Part shown: positions 8,027 through 16,059 of the stretch, piece by piece
Layout of the letters: every line of letters starts with the position of its first letter
Numbering within the stretch: the first letter of the stretch is position 1
Source of the DNA: Spirochaetaceae bacterium
GTDB taxonomy: Bacteria; Spirochaetota; Spirochaetia; SZUA-6; DRHE01
Reading direction: 5' to 3'
NCBI GenBank assembly: GCA_020353535.1
Contig: CP070696.1
Span: forward strand, 3,229,505-3,279,255
DNA: 49,751 bases
Program-made: the position numbers and the translations under genes
The notes under the pieces: generated by a model
What the model was told of the DNA's origin: nothing
Seen by the model: only the letters and a program-made list of their open reading frames with translations
Database searches by the model: none

Positions 8027-8941
8027 CTACAAACTGCCGCGGTAGGCACCTTCGGCCAGGTACGAACTGCGCACGTATGGCCCGGCCACGACGTGGCGGA
8101 TTCCGCACGCTAGCGCCTTCTCCCGCAACAATTTGTACTCATCTGGATAATAGTATCGGTGCACAGGTGCATTAAATTTACTCGGTTGTAAATATTGTCC
8201 AATTGTCAGGATCTCCACCGGAACCGCCGCAAGATCGTCGAACAGCCGCTGCAGCTGCTCCTCCGTCTCCCCAAGTCCGACCATAATTCCGCTTTTAATA
8301 CGCGGCCCCTCCCGTGTGAACGACCTGGGCTTCCGCGAAGTCGCCTTGGACGACTCGCGGTTGTTGCGGGTTGAGGCGGCGATCTTCAAGACCTCCAGAG
8401 AACGCTGATAGTCCGCACCGCGTCGGACGCGGCCGTACAACTCCCGCACGGTTTCCATGTTATGGGCGAAGACCTGTATCGGCAGCCTGGCCACCTCTTC
8501 GATCGCATCCGCCCGTCCCGCAAAGTCGGGTACGAGAAGTTCTATTTTCAGCGCAGGAACCAGCCGCCTGAGATCCTCTACCACTCGCACATAATGGGAG
8601 GCTCCGCCGTCAGCAAGATCATCCCGAGTAACAGAGGTTAAGACCGCATAACGTATCCTGTTGCTGGCTGTGTAATCGGCGATCTTTTGCCCTTCAAGCG
8701 GATCCGGTAGCGGTGACGGGCCATGCTCTACGGCACAGAAGGCACAGTTGCGCGTACAATGATCACCGAGAATGAGAAAGGTAGCGTTGCCACAGGCATA
8801 GCACTCTCCCAGATTGGGGCATCGGGCCGACTCACAAACCGTATGCAGGCCCAGCCCGCCTATACGTCTACGCGTTCTCATCACCTCCGGAGTCAATTGT
8901 TTCTGTTTCCGCAACCAGGGCGGGCGAGCCGCGATCTTCAC
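8027..8941 (-). CDS. lipA: Lipoyl synthase (radical SAM)
   Basis: LipA inserts two sulfur atoms into octanoyl groups on the lipoyl domains of 2-oxo-acid dehydrogenases or GcvH. The auxiliary cluster motif CESARCPNLGEC (Cys36, 41, 47) and the radical-SAM motif CTRNCAFC (Cys62, 66, 69) are both intact. The C-terminal RSSYLAE supplies the conserved Arg-Ser-Ser-Tyr. At 304 residues the length is normal, but a Ser/Arg-rich insert of about 15 residues precedes the IKSGIMVGLGE strand. The start is GTG at 8941, sharing its G with the TAG stop of the upstream lipoprotein gene; GAAGGGG lies about ten bases upstream. No lipB or lipoyl-dependent enzyme is in the window. Confidence 0.95.
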   Translation of the reverse strand: MKIAARPPWLRKQKQLTPEVMRTRRRIGGLGLHTVCESARCPNLGECYACGNATFLILGDHCTRNCAFCAVEHGPSPLPDPLEGQKIADYTASNRIRYAVLTSVTRDDLADGGASHYVRVVEDLRRLVPALKIELLVPDFAGRADAIEEVARLPIQVFAHNMETVRELYGRVRRGADYQRSLEVLKIAASTRNNRESSKATSRKPRSFTREGPRIKSGIMVGLGETEEQLQRLFDDLAAVPVEILTIGQYLQPSKFNAPVHRYYYPDEYKLLREKALACGIRHVVAGPYVRSSYLAEGAYRGSL

Positions 8942-9897
8942 TACTGGTTTACCCCTTCAAGCACTCTGGCTGCCAGGGATCGGTAGGTTTCGCTCCACTG
9001 AAGCTGCACGGGTGCGCTCACCCTTTCTACCCGAGTCGCCTGAGAATCCGGTTCGATATATCGGAGGATGCCGTTCAAAGCACCCAGAAAATCATCCACC
9101 AACATGAGCAATACCGTGTTGTCGTAAGCTTGTCCGGGTATCGGTTCGTCGACGACTGCCAAACCGCCCTCTTTACTGAGATATTCCAAACAAAATCCCG
9201 TTAAAACATACGTTTTCAACAGGACAATAGCAACCGCTTCCTCGCTCATCCCGTCCAGCAGACGCCTGGCCTTTACCCTGTCGGTGATATTGCCTATATC
9301 CTTTCTCTCGATACGATCCAAACTACCAAGAGTTGAAAATCCGTCCATGAAAGCGACGATCTCGCTCTCAACTTTCGCATTCGTTTCGGCGACGAGAATT
9401 CCTATCCTCGGTGTGAGAGCGCCCGCTTCCGCGGCACCGATTCGTTTCAAGAAATCGGCATCCCCCAGCAGTGCTGCAATCGCCCTGCCCGCCTCGAAAT
9501 TCGCCTGCTCCCGGTCGTACACGACGGAAATCCGATTGGGGGGCGCTTCACCGGCAGGATCTACCAAAAAAAAGCGAATATCCGGGTAACGCGGAGCGAG
9601 ATCACCTGGATTGAAGGGATGGGCTGGACTGAGATAGATCCACTCGGGTCGAGTTCGTTTCACCACATCTGCAAAATGTTTTAGCCCCGGATCCGCCTCT
9701 GCCAGTAGAGGGGATACCGCGACCCTGATCTTTACGTCCTTAGATAGCCTCTGCTCCAGCATGCGAGTACCGATCCCCCGTCCGTTCAGAACTTCGATCT
9801 CGTAGGGATCGATGTACAATAGCAAGCGCGCTGCCGGGGAGCAGGAATTGAGAATGAACAGTGCGATGACAGAGGCTACCCAAATATGGCGCTGCAC
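8941..9897 (-). CDS. Lipoprotein with a periplasmic-binding-protein-like fold
   Basis: A 318-residue exported lipoprotein: a hydrophobic signal followed by the lipobox LNSC (Cys19). The rest alternates strands and helices as in BMP/PnrA-type substrate-binding proteins (RIGILVAETNAKVESEIVAFM is split here: RIGILVAE then an export-family helix, with a ligand-facing YDREQANFEAGRAIAALLG region about residues 125-145). The assignment to the BMP-like group is by pattern only, and the ligand is unknown. The start is GTG at 9897. There are no permease or ATPase partners next to it. The stop overlaps the lipA start, so the two genes are translationally coupled, a pairing with no obvious functional logic. 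Confidence 0.7.
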   Translation of the reverse strand: MQRHIWVASVIALFILNSCSPAARLLLYIDPYEIEVLNGRGIGTRMLEQRLSKDVKIRVAVSPLLAEADPGLKHFADVVKRTRPEWIYLSPAHPFNPGDLAPRYPDIRFFLVDPAGEAPPNRISVVYDREQANFEAGRAIAALLGDADFLKRIGAAEAGALTPRIGILVAETNAKVESEIVAFMDGFSTLGSLDRIERKDIGNITDRVKARRLLDGMSEEAVAIVLLKTYVLTGFCLEYLSKEGGLAVVDEPIPGQAYDNTVLLMLVDDFLGALNGILRYIEPDSQATRVERVSAPVQLQWSETYRSLAARVLEGVNQ

Positions 9898-9972
9898 ACC
9901 CTCAAGCTACATTCGTGATTCAACTTGGTCAAGGGATCTTCCTGCTTCAAAATCACACAACGTGCCGGTGTC

Positions 9973-10001
9973 TTGACAGGCTGACGGATTCCCAGCATAG
10001 T
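9973..10001 (+). promoter_or_regulatory. Promoter of the aldolase gene
   Basis: TTGACA (9973-9978), 17 bases, CATAGT (9996-10001). The start of transcription is expected near 10008, just before the AGGAGG ribosome-binding site at 10014-10019. Confidence 0.65.
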
Positions 10002-10024
10002 AAGCGGCAATCCAGGAGGCATGC

Positions 10025-10996
10025 ATGACCCACTTCAAAGAGATCGGGCTCTCCAATACCCGAGAGATGTTCAGGAAAGCAATGGAGGGAGGCTATGCCG
10101 TGCCTGCCTACAACTTCAACAATCTGGAGCAGCTGCAGGCTATTGTCACCGGTTGTCTGGAGAGCCGCTCTCCTCTGATCCTTCAGATATCCAAAGGTGC
10201 CCGCAAGTACGCCAATCAGATATTGCTACGTTACATGGCCGAAGGAGCCATGGAAATCGTCAATTCCGCAGAACATCCCATCCCGGTGGCCTTGCATCTG
10301 GATCACGGCGACAGCTACGAACTGGCCGTTTCCTGCATCGAAACCGGATTCTCCTCCGTGATGATCGATGGTTCGGCTCACTCCTACGAGGACAACGTGG
10401 CCCTCACCTCGAAGGTCGTCGAATACGCTCACAAGTACGACGTGAGTGTAGAGGGAGAGCTCGGCGTCCTGGCAGGAATCGAGGACGAAGTCTCCCATGA
10501 AAAGAGTCATTACACGGACCCGGATGACGTGGAAGATTTTGTAAAAAAAACGGGTGTAGACAGCCTGGCCATCTCGATCGGAACCTCCCACGGCGCCTAC
10601 AAGTTCAAGGTCAAACCCGGCGAGTCCCCGCCGCCGCTGCGCTTCGATATCCTCGAGGAAATCGAAAGACGCATCCCCGGATTTCCTATCGTGTTGCACG
10701 GAGCCTCCTCGGTCCTGCCGGCCTATGTCGATCTGATCAACAAGTACGGCGGACAGCTGGAGGGGGCTGTCGGTGTTTCCGAGGATCAGCTGCGCCGGGC
10801 GGCAAAATCGGCGGTTTGCAAGATCAACATCGATTCCGACGGCCGTCTGGTGGTCACCGCAGTGGTTCGTAAAATGCTCGCCGAAGATCCAAAAAACTTC
10901 GATCCCCGTAAATACCTGGGACCGGCCAGGGAAGAGCTCATTCAGATGATTGTGCGCAAAAACAGGGAGGTGCTGGGCAGCGCTGATCGTGGCTGA
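10025..10996 (+). CDS. fba: Class II fructose-1,6-bisphosphate aldolase
   Basis: This zinc-dependent aldolase splits fructose 1,6-bisphosphate into glyceraldehyde 3-phosphate and dihydroxyacetone phosphate in glycolysis. YNFNN (29-33), HLDHG (91-95, with a zinc-binding His and the catalytic Asp93), SIGTSHGAYKF (about 185-195, zinc His), HGASS (about 227) and the phosphate-binding KINIDSDGR (about 267-275) are all present. The length of 323 residues fits the short class II form. The ATG at 10025 is preceded by AGGAGG with five bases between. A related tagatose-bisphosphate activity cannot be excluded. The gene is monocistronic in appearance and has its own promoter. Confidence 0.95.
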   Translation: MTHFKEIGLSNTREMFRKAMEGGYAVPAYNFNNLEQLQAIVTGCLESRSPLILQISKGARKYANQILLRYMAEGAMEIVNSAEHPIPVALHLDHGDSYELAVSCIETGFSSVMIDGSAHSYEDNVALTSKVVEYAHKYDVSVEGELGVLAGIEDEVSHEKSHYTDPDDVEDFVKKTGVDSLAISIGTSHGAYKFKVKPGESPPPLRFDILEEIERRIPGFPIVLHGASSVLPAYVDLINKYGGQLEGAVGVSEDQLRRAAKSAVCKINIDSDGRLVVTAVVRKMLAEDPKNFDPRKYLGPAREELIQMIVRKNREVLGSADRG

Positions 10997-11024
10997 CTAA
11001 GAAGAATAATCCCGAGAAATTCTA

Positions 11025-11053
11025 TTGCAAAGCCAGAGAGGGCCTTTTACTAT
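11025..11053 (+). promoter_or_regulatory. Likely promoter of the TetR-family gene
   Basis: TTGCAA (11025-11030), 17 bases, TACTAT (11048-11053). The predicted start near 11060 lies directly before the GAGGGGTGG ribosome-binding site and the ATG at 11074. Confidence 0.5.
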
Positions 11054-11073
11054 GGGACAAGAGGGGTGGATCG

Positions 11074-11664
11074 ATGGAAGAAAAAAAAGAGCGGACCATC
11101 GAGAAGGCCAGGGAATACTTTCATAAGTTTTGGTATCGCAAGGCTTCTCTGTCTGACCTGATTGCCGAAATAGGGATCTCCAAGCCTACATTCTACAACT
11201 ACTTCAAAAACAAGGAACAGCTTTTCGCATCTGTAATGCTGGCGACCTACAACGAGTTCCAATACGAGTTCACGCAGAGAAGCAAAACCGCCAGTAGCGC
11301 AGTGGAGAAACTGGAGATTTTCGTCCGCACCTACGCCTGGTTTCTCGAGAGCTTTCCTCTGTACAAAGATCTATTCATTCCGGGAAATGATCTTCTGCCG
11401 CGCTGGATCAAGTCCCGTTCCTCCAAAGACCTTTTTGCCGAGGGTGTGGAAACGGTAAAGGGCATCATCGCACAGGGTCAGGAAGAGGGGATCTTCGATC
11501 CAGAGCTCGATAGTGAAGCGACTTCCCTGATCGTATACAACACCGTCGTGACGCTGCTATCGCAGGACCTAAAACCCTATCAAAGAAAAAACAAGCCTCC
11601 CTATGCGATCAATATCGACACACTTCTTCGTCTTCTGGGAATGGGTCTGATCATCCGGGATTAA
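11074..11664 (+). CDS. TetR/AcrR-family transcriptional regulator
   Basis: A 196-residue dimeric repressor. The helix-turn-helix is at residues 20-45 (LSDLIAEIGISKPTFYNYF, then KNKEQLF), the classic TetR pattern. The helical C-terminal domain would bind an effector. It is preceded by GAGGGGTGG at suitable spacing. Its TAA stop overlaps the TAA of the convergent membrane-protein gene in a shared TTAA. Its targets are unknown; the aldolase upstream and the membrane protein downstream are the nearest candidates. Confidence 0.88.
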   Translation: MEEKKERTIEKAREYFHKFWYRKASLSDLIAEIGISKPTFYNYFKNKEQLFASVMLATYNEFQYEFTQRSKTASSAVEKLEIFVRTYAWFLESFPLYKDLFIPGNDLLPRWIKSRSSKDLFAEGVETVKGIIAQGQEEGIFDPELDSEATSLIVYNTVVTLLSQDLKPYQRKNKPPYAINIDTLLRLLGMGLIIRD

Positions 11665-12278
11665 TCCTTTAGTTCTACATGCGTATAGAACATGGACCCC
11701 AGAAAAAACAGCGCCGTAGCAAACACAGCCCAGATCAGATACGAGCGCATGTACAGGTAGGTTATGGCTGCGCTCAAGAAAGGGATGAGGATAAGAAGAA
11801 CCAGGTACAACGCCCGCACCAGACCGTACCACTCCTGATAGCGAAGAAAGAAGATCGTCAGGAATAGGAGTCCGGCCATACGCATCCCGGGGAGGAGAAA
11901 CAAATGGTAGGGCTCGTACTGGCCGTAATGAACGAAAATCTCGACGATACTCAGCAGCGTGTAGAAACCCCCGCCGAAACAAAGAAGCCCGCCATAGGTT
12001 TTCTGGGAATAGACAAGCAGGTACAAGATCCCCAAGAAAACCACGGGAATTAGATGGTCGGTGACCAAAAACAACAGATAGAGGGGAAGACTGCGATAGG
12101 AAAGCGGCGCGTACCTGTGTACAAGCAGTACCGCTACCAGGCAGGGAACGGCGAAGAGAAAGCCCTTTATAAACTCCAGTGCAGGAGCTTCCCGTTTGCG
12201 CAGAATCTCGCGCCCTCCGTCTGTAAACAGGAACACGATTGTCAAACAGGGTATGCCGAGAATCGCGAAAAGGCTCAT
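11661..12278 (-). CDS. Polytopic membrane protein of unknown function
   Basis: A 205-residue very hydrophobic protein with about six to seven membrane segments: the N-terminal FAILGIPCLTIVFLF, then FLFAVPCLVAVLLVH, LPLYLLFLVTDHLIPVVFLG, LLCFGGGFYTLLSIVEIFV, LLFLTIFFL, ALYLVLLILIPFLSAAITYL and LIWAVFATALFFLGS. No transporter family signature is recognisable. It begins seven bases after the uracil-phosphoribosyltransferase-like gene and is probably cotranscribed. A role in nucleobase transport would fit that neighbour but is conjecture. Confidence 0.7.
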   Translation of the reverse strand: MSLFAILGIPCLTIVFLFTDGGREILRKREAPALEFIKGFLFAVPCLVAVLLVHRYAPLSYRSLPLYLLFLVTDHLIPVVFLGILYLLVYSQKTYGGLLCFGGGFYTLLSIVEIFVHYGQYEPYHLFLLPGMRMAGLLFLTIFFLRYQEWYGLVRALYLVLLILIPFLSAAITYLYMRSYLIWAVFATALFFLGSMFYTHVELKD

Positions 12279-12285
12279 CTGGGTC

Positions 12286-13347
12286 TCATCCGAGAACGGT
12301 AGCTTCGATCTTCCGAACCTGAGCCCGGTACAGGGATGTTATCCCTACTCCATAGTCAGCTATCAATTGGATGATATTCCTGGCCTGGTCGGGCAGATCC
12401 TCCCCGTTGATGCGATCTCCGGCATCTCCCAGACCGGGCATGATATAGGCCATATTGTTCAGGCTGGGATCCATCCACAGAGTATAGATTTCGGAGTTGT
12501 CAATAGCCCGCACGATCCGAAGGGAGCCCTTGAGAACGGAAATCACGTTCAGGAATGTGATTGACCGTGGTTTGATACCCTGACCGATGAGATACTTCAC
12601 GATGGTAACAAGACTGCCCCCTGTGGCGTTCATCGGATCTGCGAAAAACAGGTCCTTTCCATCAAGCACCTCCAGATCGAAGTAGGAGCGTTCCAAATCG
12701 AGGATGTAAGCCATGTTACGTTCCTCTTTTGTATCGTCCCGGCTGATGCGGAACAGGGCAAAGGGGGTGACATAGTCGTTGGAGGAGTATTCCTGAATCT
12801 CTTTGGATACGATCATCGAGGGCAGGAGAGCAGCCCGCAGCATGACGCACATCACCGAGTTCCCCACCTTCTCGTCGATATCGGGGATCTTGTGAACGGC
12901 ATAGTTCTGCGTAGGAATATCGACTGGAGTATCGACGAAGATATAGTTCTTCTCCTCGGGGATGGAGCTGGAAAATGCCAGGTTGAAAAGCAGCTCGTAC
13001 GCCCTCTGGATATAGTAGACAAACTCAGGCGTCTCGGTACGTACGTCCCGAAGCTTGGCAATCAGGCGGGAAGCCTCACCGTGGCTGGAGCGGGGGGTCT
13101 CAAAGGAGTACACGTGGATACTCGGTTCTTTGCGAGTGATCTCCTGCATCTTTTCGCCCATTTCGTTGTACAGCGCGATGAGTTTGGATCGGGCCTCCTG
13201 CTTCCTGGCCGAAGCCCCATCAGTTCCCAGTTTCGGAAACAACGCCATCGCTTCGGCGAACTTGTTGTCCATGACCGCGATGGTCTGTTTATCCTCTTCG
13301 GTTAGATACCCGTCCAGATCCGAAGCTTGCAGAACGATCTGTTTCAT
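12286..13347 (-). CDS. Uracil phosphoribosyltransferase-like protein with N- and C-terminal extensions
   Basis: The core resembles Upp, which makes UMP from uracil and PRPP: MLRAALLPS (169-177) matches the family's RAGL loop, ADPMNATGGS (236-245) is the PRPP-binding loop, and PGLGDAGDR (304-312) is the uracil-binding loop. Compared with the roughly 208-residue enzyme, this protein has 353 residues. It carries about 130 extra N-terminal residues, mostly helical and charged, and about 38 extra at the C-terminus. Two motif positions differ (RAGL to RAAL; DPMLATGGS to DPMNATGGS). It may be a diverged enzyme or a regulator built on the fold. The membrane-protein gene follows at seven bases. Confidence 0.8.
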   Translation of the reverse strand: MKQIVLQASDLDGYLTEEDKQTIAVMDNKFAEAMALFPKLGTDGASARKQEARSKLIALYNEMGEKMQEITRKEPSIHVYSFETPRSSHGEASRLIAKLRDVRTETPEFVYYIQRAYELLFNLAFSSSIPEEKNYIFVDTPVDIPTQNYAVHKIPDIDEKVGNSVMCVMLRAALLPSMIVSKEIQEYSSNDYVTPFALFRISRDDTKEERNMAYILDLERSYFDLEVLDGKDLFFADPMNATGGSLVTIVKYLIGQGIKPRSITFLNVISVLKGSLRIVRAIDNSEIYTLWMDPSLNNMAYIMPGLGDAGDRINGEDLPDQARNIIQLIADYGVGITSLYRAQVRKIEATVLG

Positions 13348-13409
13348 GCCCCAACTTTACATTCGCCCCCGACCTTCGTCAAGAACTTCCTCATTTTCAG
13401 CGCTTGATT

Positions 13410-13424
13410 CTCGGGTGCCCCGAG
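13410..13424. promoter_or_regulatory. Short perfect inverted repeat in the upp-hypF divergent gap
   Basis: CTCGGG (13410-13415) and CCCGAG (13419-13424) form a perfect 6-bp dyad around TGC, between two divergent genes and 17 bases before the hypF start. There is no T run, so an operator or a leader hairpin is more likely than a terminator. Confidence 0.3.
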
Positions 13425-13441
13425 TGTTATGAAAATTAGCG

Positions 13442-15787
13442 GTGAAGAATCCGAAGCAAATCGAACGCCTACGCTACGTGTTTAAAGGAGTAATCCAGGG
13501 AGTTGGTTTCCGGCCCACGGTGTATCGCTGTGCCGTCTCCCTGGGCCTGAAGGGATTTGTGCGCAATCAACGATCCGAGGTGGTTGCGGAAATCCAGGGA
13601 TCCCCGGAGGCTCTTGAGAGTTTCCCGAAAAAGTTACGAAAACTGCTTCCCCCCGCGGCCGTGCTGGACACGATGGATTGTACGCAGATTGCGTTGAAGG
13701 AGGAGCAGTCCTTCCGCATTCTGGAGAGCAAGGCTACAGCGTACAGTTTTCCTCCCATTCCACCGGATCTAGCCACATGCCCCGAGTGCAGGAGCGAGCT
13801 TTTCGATGCGGAGAACCGCAGATATCTCTATCCCTTTATCACGTGTACCCAATGCGGTCCCCGCTACTCTATTGTCGAGGACACGCCATTCGACCGCGAA
13901 ACGACTTCGATGATCGACTTCCCCCAGTGTCCCGACTGCCTTGAAGAATATTCCGATCCGGCGAACCGGCGTTTTCATTCCCAGACCAACTCCTGCTGGT
14001 CATGCGGTCCGACGCTGGAGCTCAGGGCTGCCGACGGCACCGCGATGGAGGGCGACCCGATTCTGGAAACCATAACGGCATTGCAACAGGGAAAGATCGT
14101 GGCTCTTCAGGGGATCGGCGGCTTTCATCTGGCCGCGGATCCACGGGACGCTGAAGCCATGCTACGGATCCGGCAGGACAAAGAACGGGAGCGCAAACCC
14201 TTTGCCCTGATGGTGGCGGATAAACGGGAGGCCGAGCGGCTGTGCCGCCTGCGGGATGGTGATTGGCGACTGTTGAGCACAACGGCTAGCCCGATCCTTA
14301 TCTTTCCTGTGGCGGACGGGGCGCCCCCTCATATAAAGACTGTTTCTCACACAGGAACATTGGGTATCATGCTGCCCTACACACCTCTCCACCTGCTGTT
14401 GTTCCACTACCCCGACGTGGAGATCACCTACCGGCACCTGGTGATGACCTCGGGAAACCTCAAGGGAGAGCCGATAATCAGCGACCCACAAGAAGCTTCC
14501 GTCAAACTGGCAGGGGTGGCGGATCTGTTTTTATACCACAACCGGCGAATCCTGTTTCGCACCGACGATTCGGTGGAACGGGTAACAATTTCGGGACAGC
14601 GTATCTTTTTACGTCGTTCACGGGGATACGTCCCGCGGCTGATTCCCCTGAAGAAAGCATTGAAGAGTACGACTCTGGCGGTAGGAGCGGATTTAAAAAA
14701 CGCCCCCGCATTGGGGAAGGGATCGGATATCTACCTGGCTCCCTATATCGGTGACCTTGAGGATCCGCTCACGCGCCGGGATTTCGAAGCCCAAATCCAA
14801 AAAATTCTCTCCCTGTATGAGGTGCAGCCGGAAATCCTGGTGCATGATCTTCACCCTGCCTATCATTCCACCCGTTGGGCGCTGGAACAGAACATCGGCC
14901 GCAGGGTTGGAGTGCAACATCACCACGCCCATCTGCTGGCGGTGATGGCCGAACACCAGCTGGAGGAGGTCATCGGGCTGTCCTTCGACGGCACGGGGTA
15001 CGGCACGGATGGTACGATCTGGGGGGGTGAGTTTATGCTGGCCCGGCGGGATGGATTCCGGCGGTTGGGATCGTTTCGGGAATTCGGCCTTCCCGGCGGA
15101 GAGGCGGCGGTTCTGCACCCCACGCGAATCGCCTTGGCGCTGCTCAAAGATATCCTCGAGCCCGGGGAACTTCAGCAGCTGTTCTGTACAGGCGACGGGC
15201 TGACCGAGCAGGAGCTGCAGACTCTGAGCGAGATGATCGACAAGGGGATCAACACCCCGATGACCTCATCCCTGGGACGGCTCTTCGACGCCGCCAGCGC
15301 TCTGCTCGGACTGGTGGACACGGTCAGCTACGAAGGAGAGGGCCCTATTCGTTTGGAGGGTCTTGCTCTCGGCGCATACGACGGCAAGCCGATCCCGGCC
15401 AGCGTGAATTGCAGCGACTGGGGCATACAGGTGGATCAGGTGACGGAGAGCCTGTTCAGGCTCGACTGCAGAGCATTGCTGCGGACCCTGGCTAAACCAA
15501 GGCGCACGCCTCCGCGGAGTAGCGATGTTGAGGCGGCCTCCCTGGCGCTGGAGTTTCACAAAGCGATCGCAGCGGCGTCTCTGGAGGGGGCCCGCCGGAT
15601 GCGGGAGTTGACGGGTTTGGGCGGTATCGCCCTTTCCGGAGGGGTATTTCAAAACGTCCTGCTGTCCGAGTTGCTGATGCCCGCCCTGGTGGAATCAGGT
15701 TTCGAGGTATACACCCATCGGGACATTCCTGCTGGAGACGGAGGCATCGCTGTCGGGCAGGTTTATTTTCTTTCCGGGAACGGATAA
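13442..15787 (+). CDS. hypF: Carbamoyltransferase HypF (hydrogenase maturation)
   Basis: HypF converts carbamoyl phosphate to carbamoyl-AMP and passes the carbamoyl group to the C-terminal Cys of HypE, the first step of cyanide-ligand synthesis for [NiFe]-hydrogenases. The domains are in the canonical order. An acylphosphatase domain (GVIQGVGFRPTVYR, near 16-29) is followed by two zinc fingers (CPECRSELF / CTQCGPR and CPDCLEEY / CWSCGP, about 110-185), a YrdC-like domain (about 200-370), and a Kae1-like carbamoyltransferase domain with HHHAHLLAVMAEH and SFDGTGYGTDG. At 781 residues it is full length. The start is GTG at 13442 with a weak ribosome-binding site. It opens the hypFCDE run. Confidence 0.96.
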   Translation: MKNPKQIERLRYVFKGVIQGVGFRPTVYRCAVSLGLKGFVRNQRSEVVAEIQGSPEALESFPKKLRKLLPPAAVLDTMDCTQIALKEEQSFRILESKATAYSFPPIPPDLATCPECRSELFDAENRRYLYPFITCTQCGPRYSIVEDTPFDRETTSMIDFPQCPDCLEEYSDPANRRFHSQTNSCWSCGPTLELRAADGTAMEGDPILETITALQQGKIVALQGIGGFHLAADPRDAEAMLRIRQDKERERKPFALMVADKREAERLCRLRDGDWRLLSTTASPILIFPVADGAPPHIKTVSHTGTLGIMLPYTPLHLLLFHYPDVEITYRHLVMTSGNLKGEPIISDPQEASVKLAGVADLFLYHNRRILFRTDDSVERVTISGQRIFLRRSRGYVPRLIPLKKALKSTTLAVGADLKNAPALGKGSDIYLAPYIGDLEDPLTRRDFEAQIQKILSLYEVQPEILVHDLHPAYHSTRWALEQNIGRRVGVQHHHAHLLAVMAEHQLEEVIGLSFDGTGYGTDGTIWGGEFMLARRDGFRRLGSFREFGLPGGEAAVLHPTRIALALLKDILEPGELQQLFCTGDGLTEQELQTLSEMIDKGINTPMTSSLGRLFDAASALLGLVDTVSYEGEGPIRLEGLALGAYDGKPIPASVNCSDWGIQVDQVTESLFRLDCRALLRTLAKPRRTPPRSSDVEAASLALEFHKAIAAASLEGARRMRELTGLGGIALSGGVFQNVLLSELLMPALVESGFEVYTHRDIPAGDGGIAVGQVYFLSGNG

Positions 15788-15808
15788 AGTAAAGTTCTGG
15801 AGGAGACC

Positions 15809-16030
15809 ATGTGTTTGGCTGTGCCAATGAAGATAGTTCAGATCCTCGAAGACAGGAGAGCTCTGGTAAAACAGGACGACCTTGAAACCGAGGTCGATCT
15901 GACCCTGATCGAGCATCCAAGGGTCGGGGATTACGTGATCATCCATGCCGGCTACGCCATCGATCTGTTAGACCTGGAGGAGGCCGAAGAACGATTGAAG
16001 CTGTTCCGCGCTATGGAAGATGCCGAATGA
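15809..16030 (+). CDS. hypC: Hydrogenase maturation chaperone HypC
   Basis: A 73-residue HypC/HybG/HupF chaperone. The N-terminus MCLAVPMKI contains the essential Cys2 that binds the Fe(CN)2CO unit and the hydrogenase large subunit. It works with HypD in assembling the iron centre. A strong GGAGGAG stands seven bases before the ATG, and the gene follows hypF by 21 bases. Confidence 0.97.
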   Translation: MCLAVPMKIVQILEDRRALVKQDDLETEVDLTLIEHPRVGDYVIIHAGYAIDLLDLEEAEERLKLFRAMEDAE

Positions 16031-16059
16031 CCGTCGGTCGGTCTAGTACGAGACCGTAG

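Noticed and set aside
13354..13382. TTGACG-17-TAAAGT upstream of the upp-like gene
   Set aside because: It would put the transcription start on the ATG, leaving no leader; the -10 is weak, so chance is likelier. The same holds for TTGACC-17-TAGCTT before the lipoprotein gene (9904-9932).
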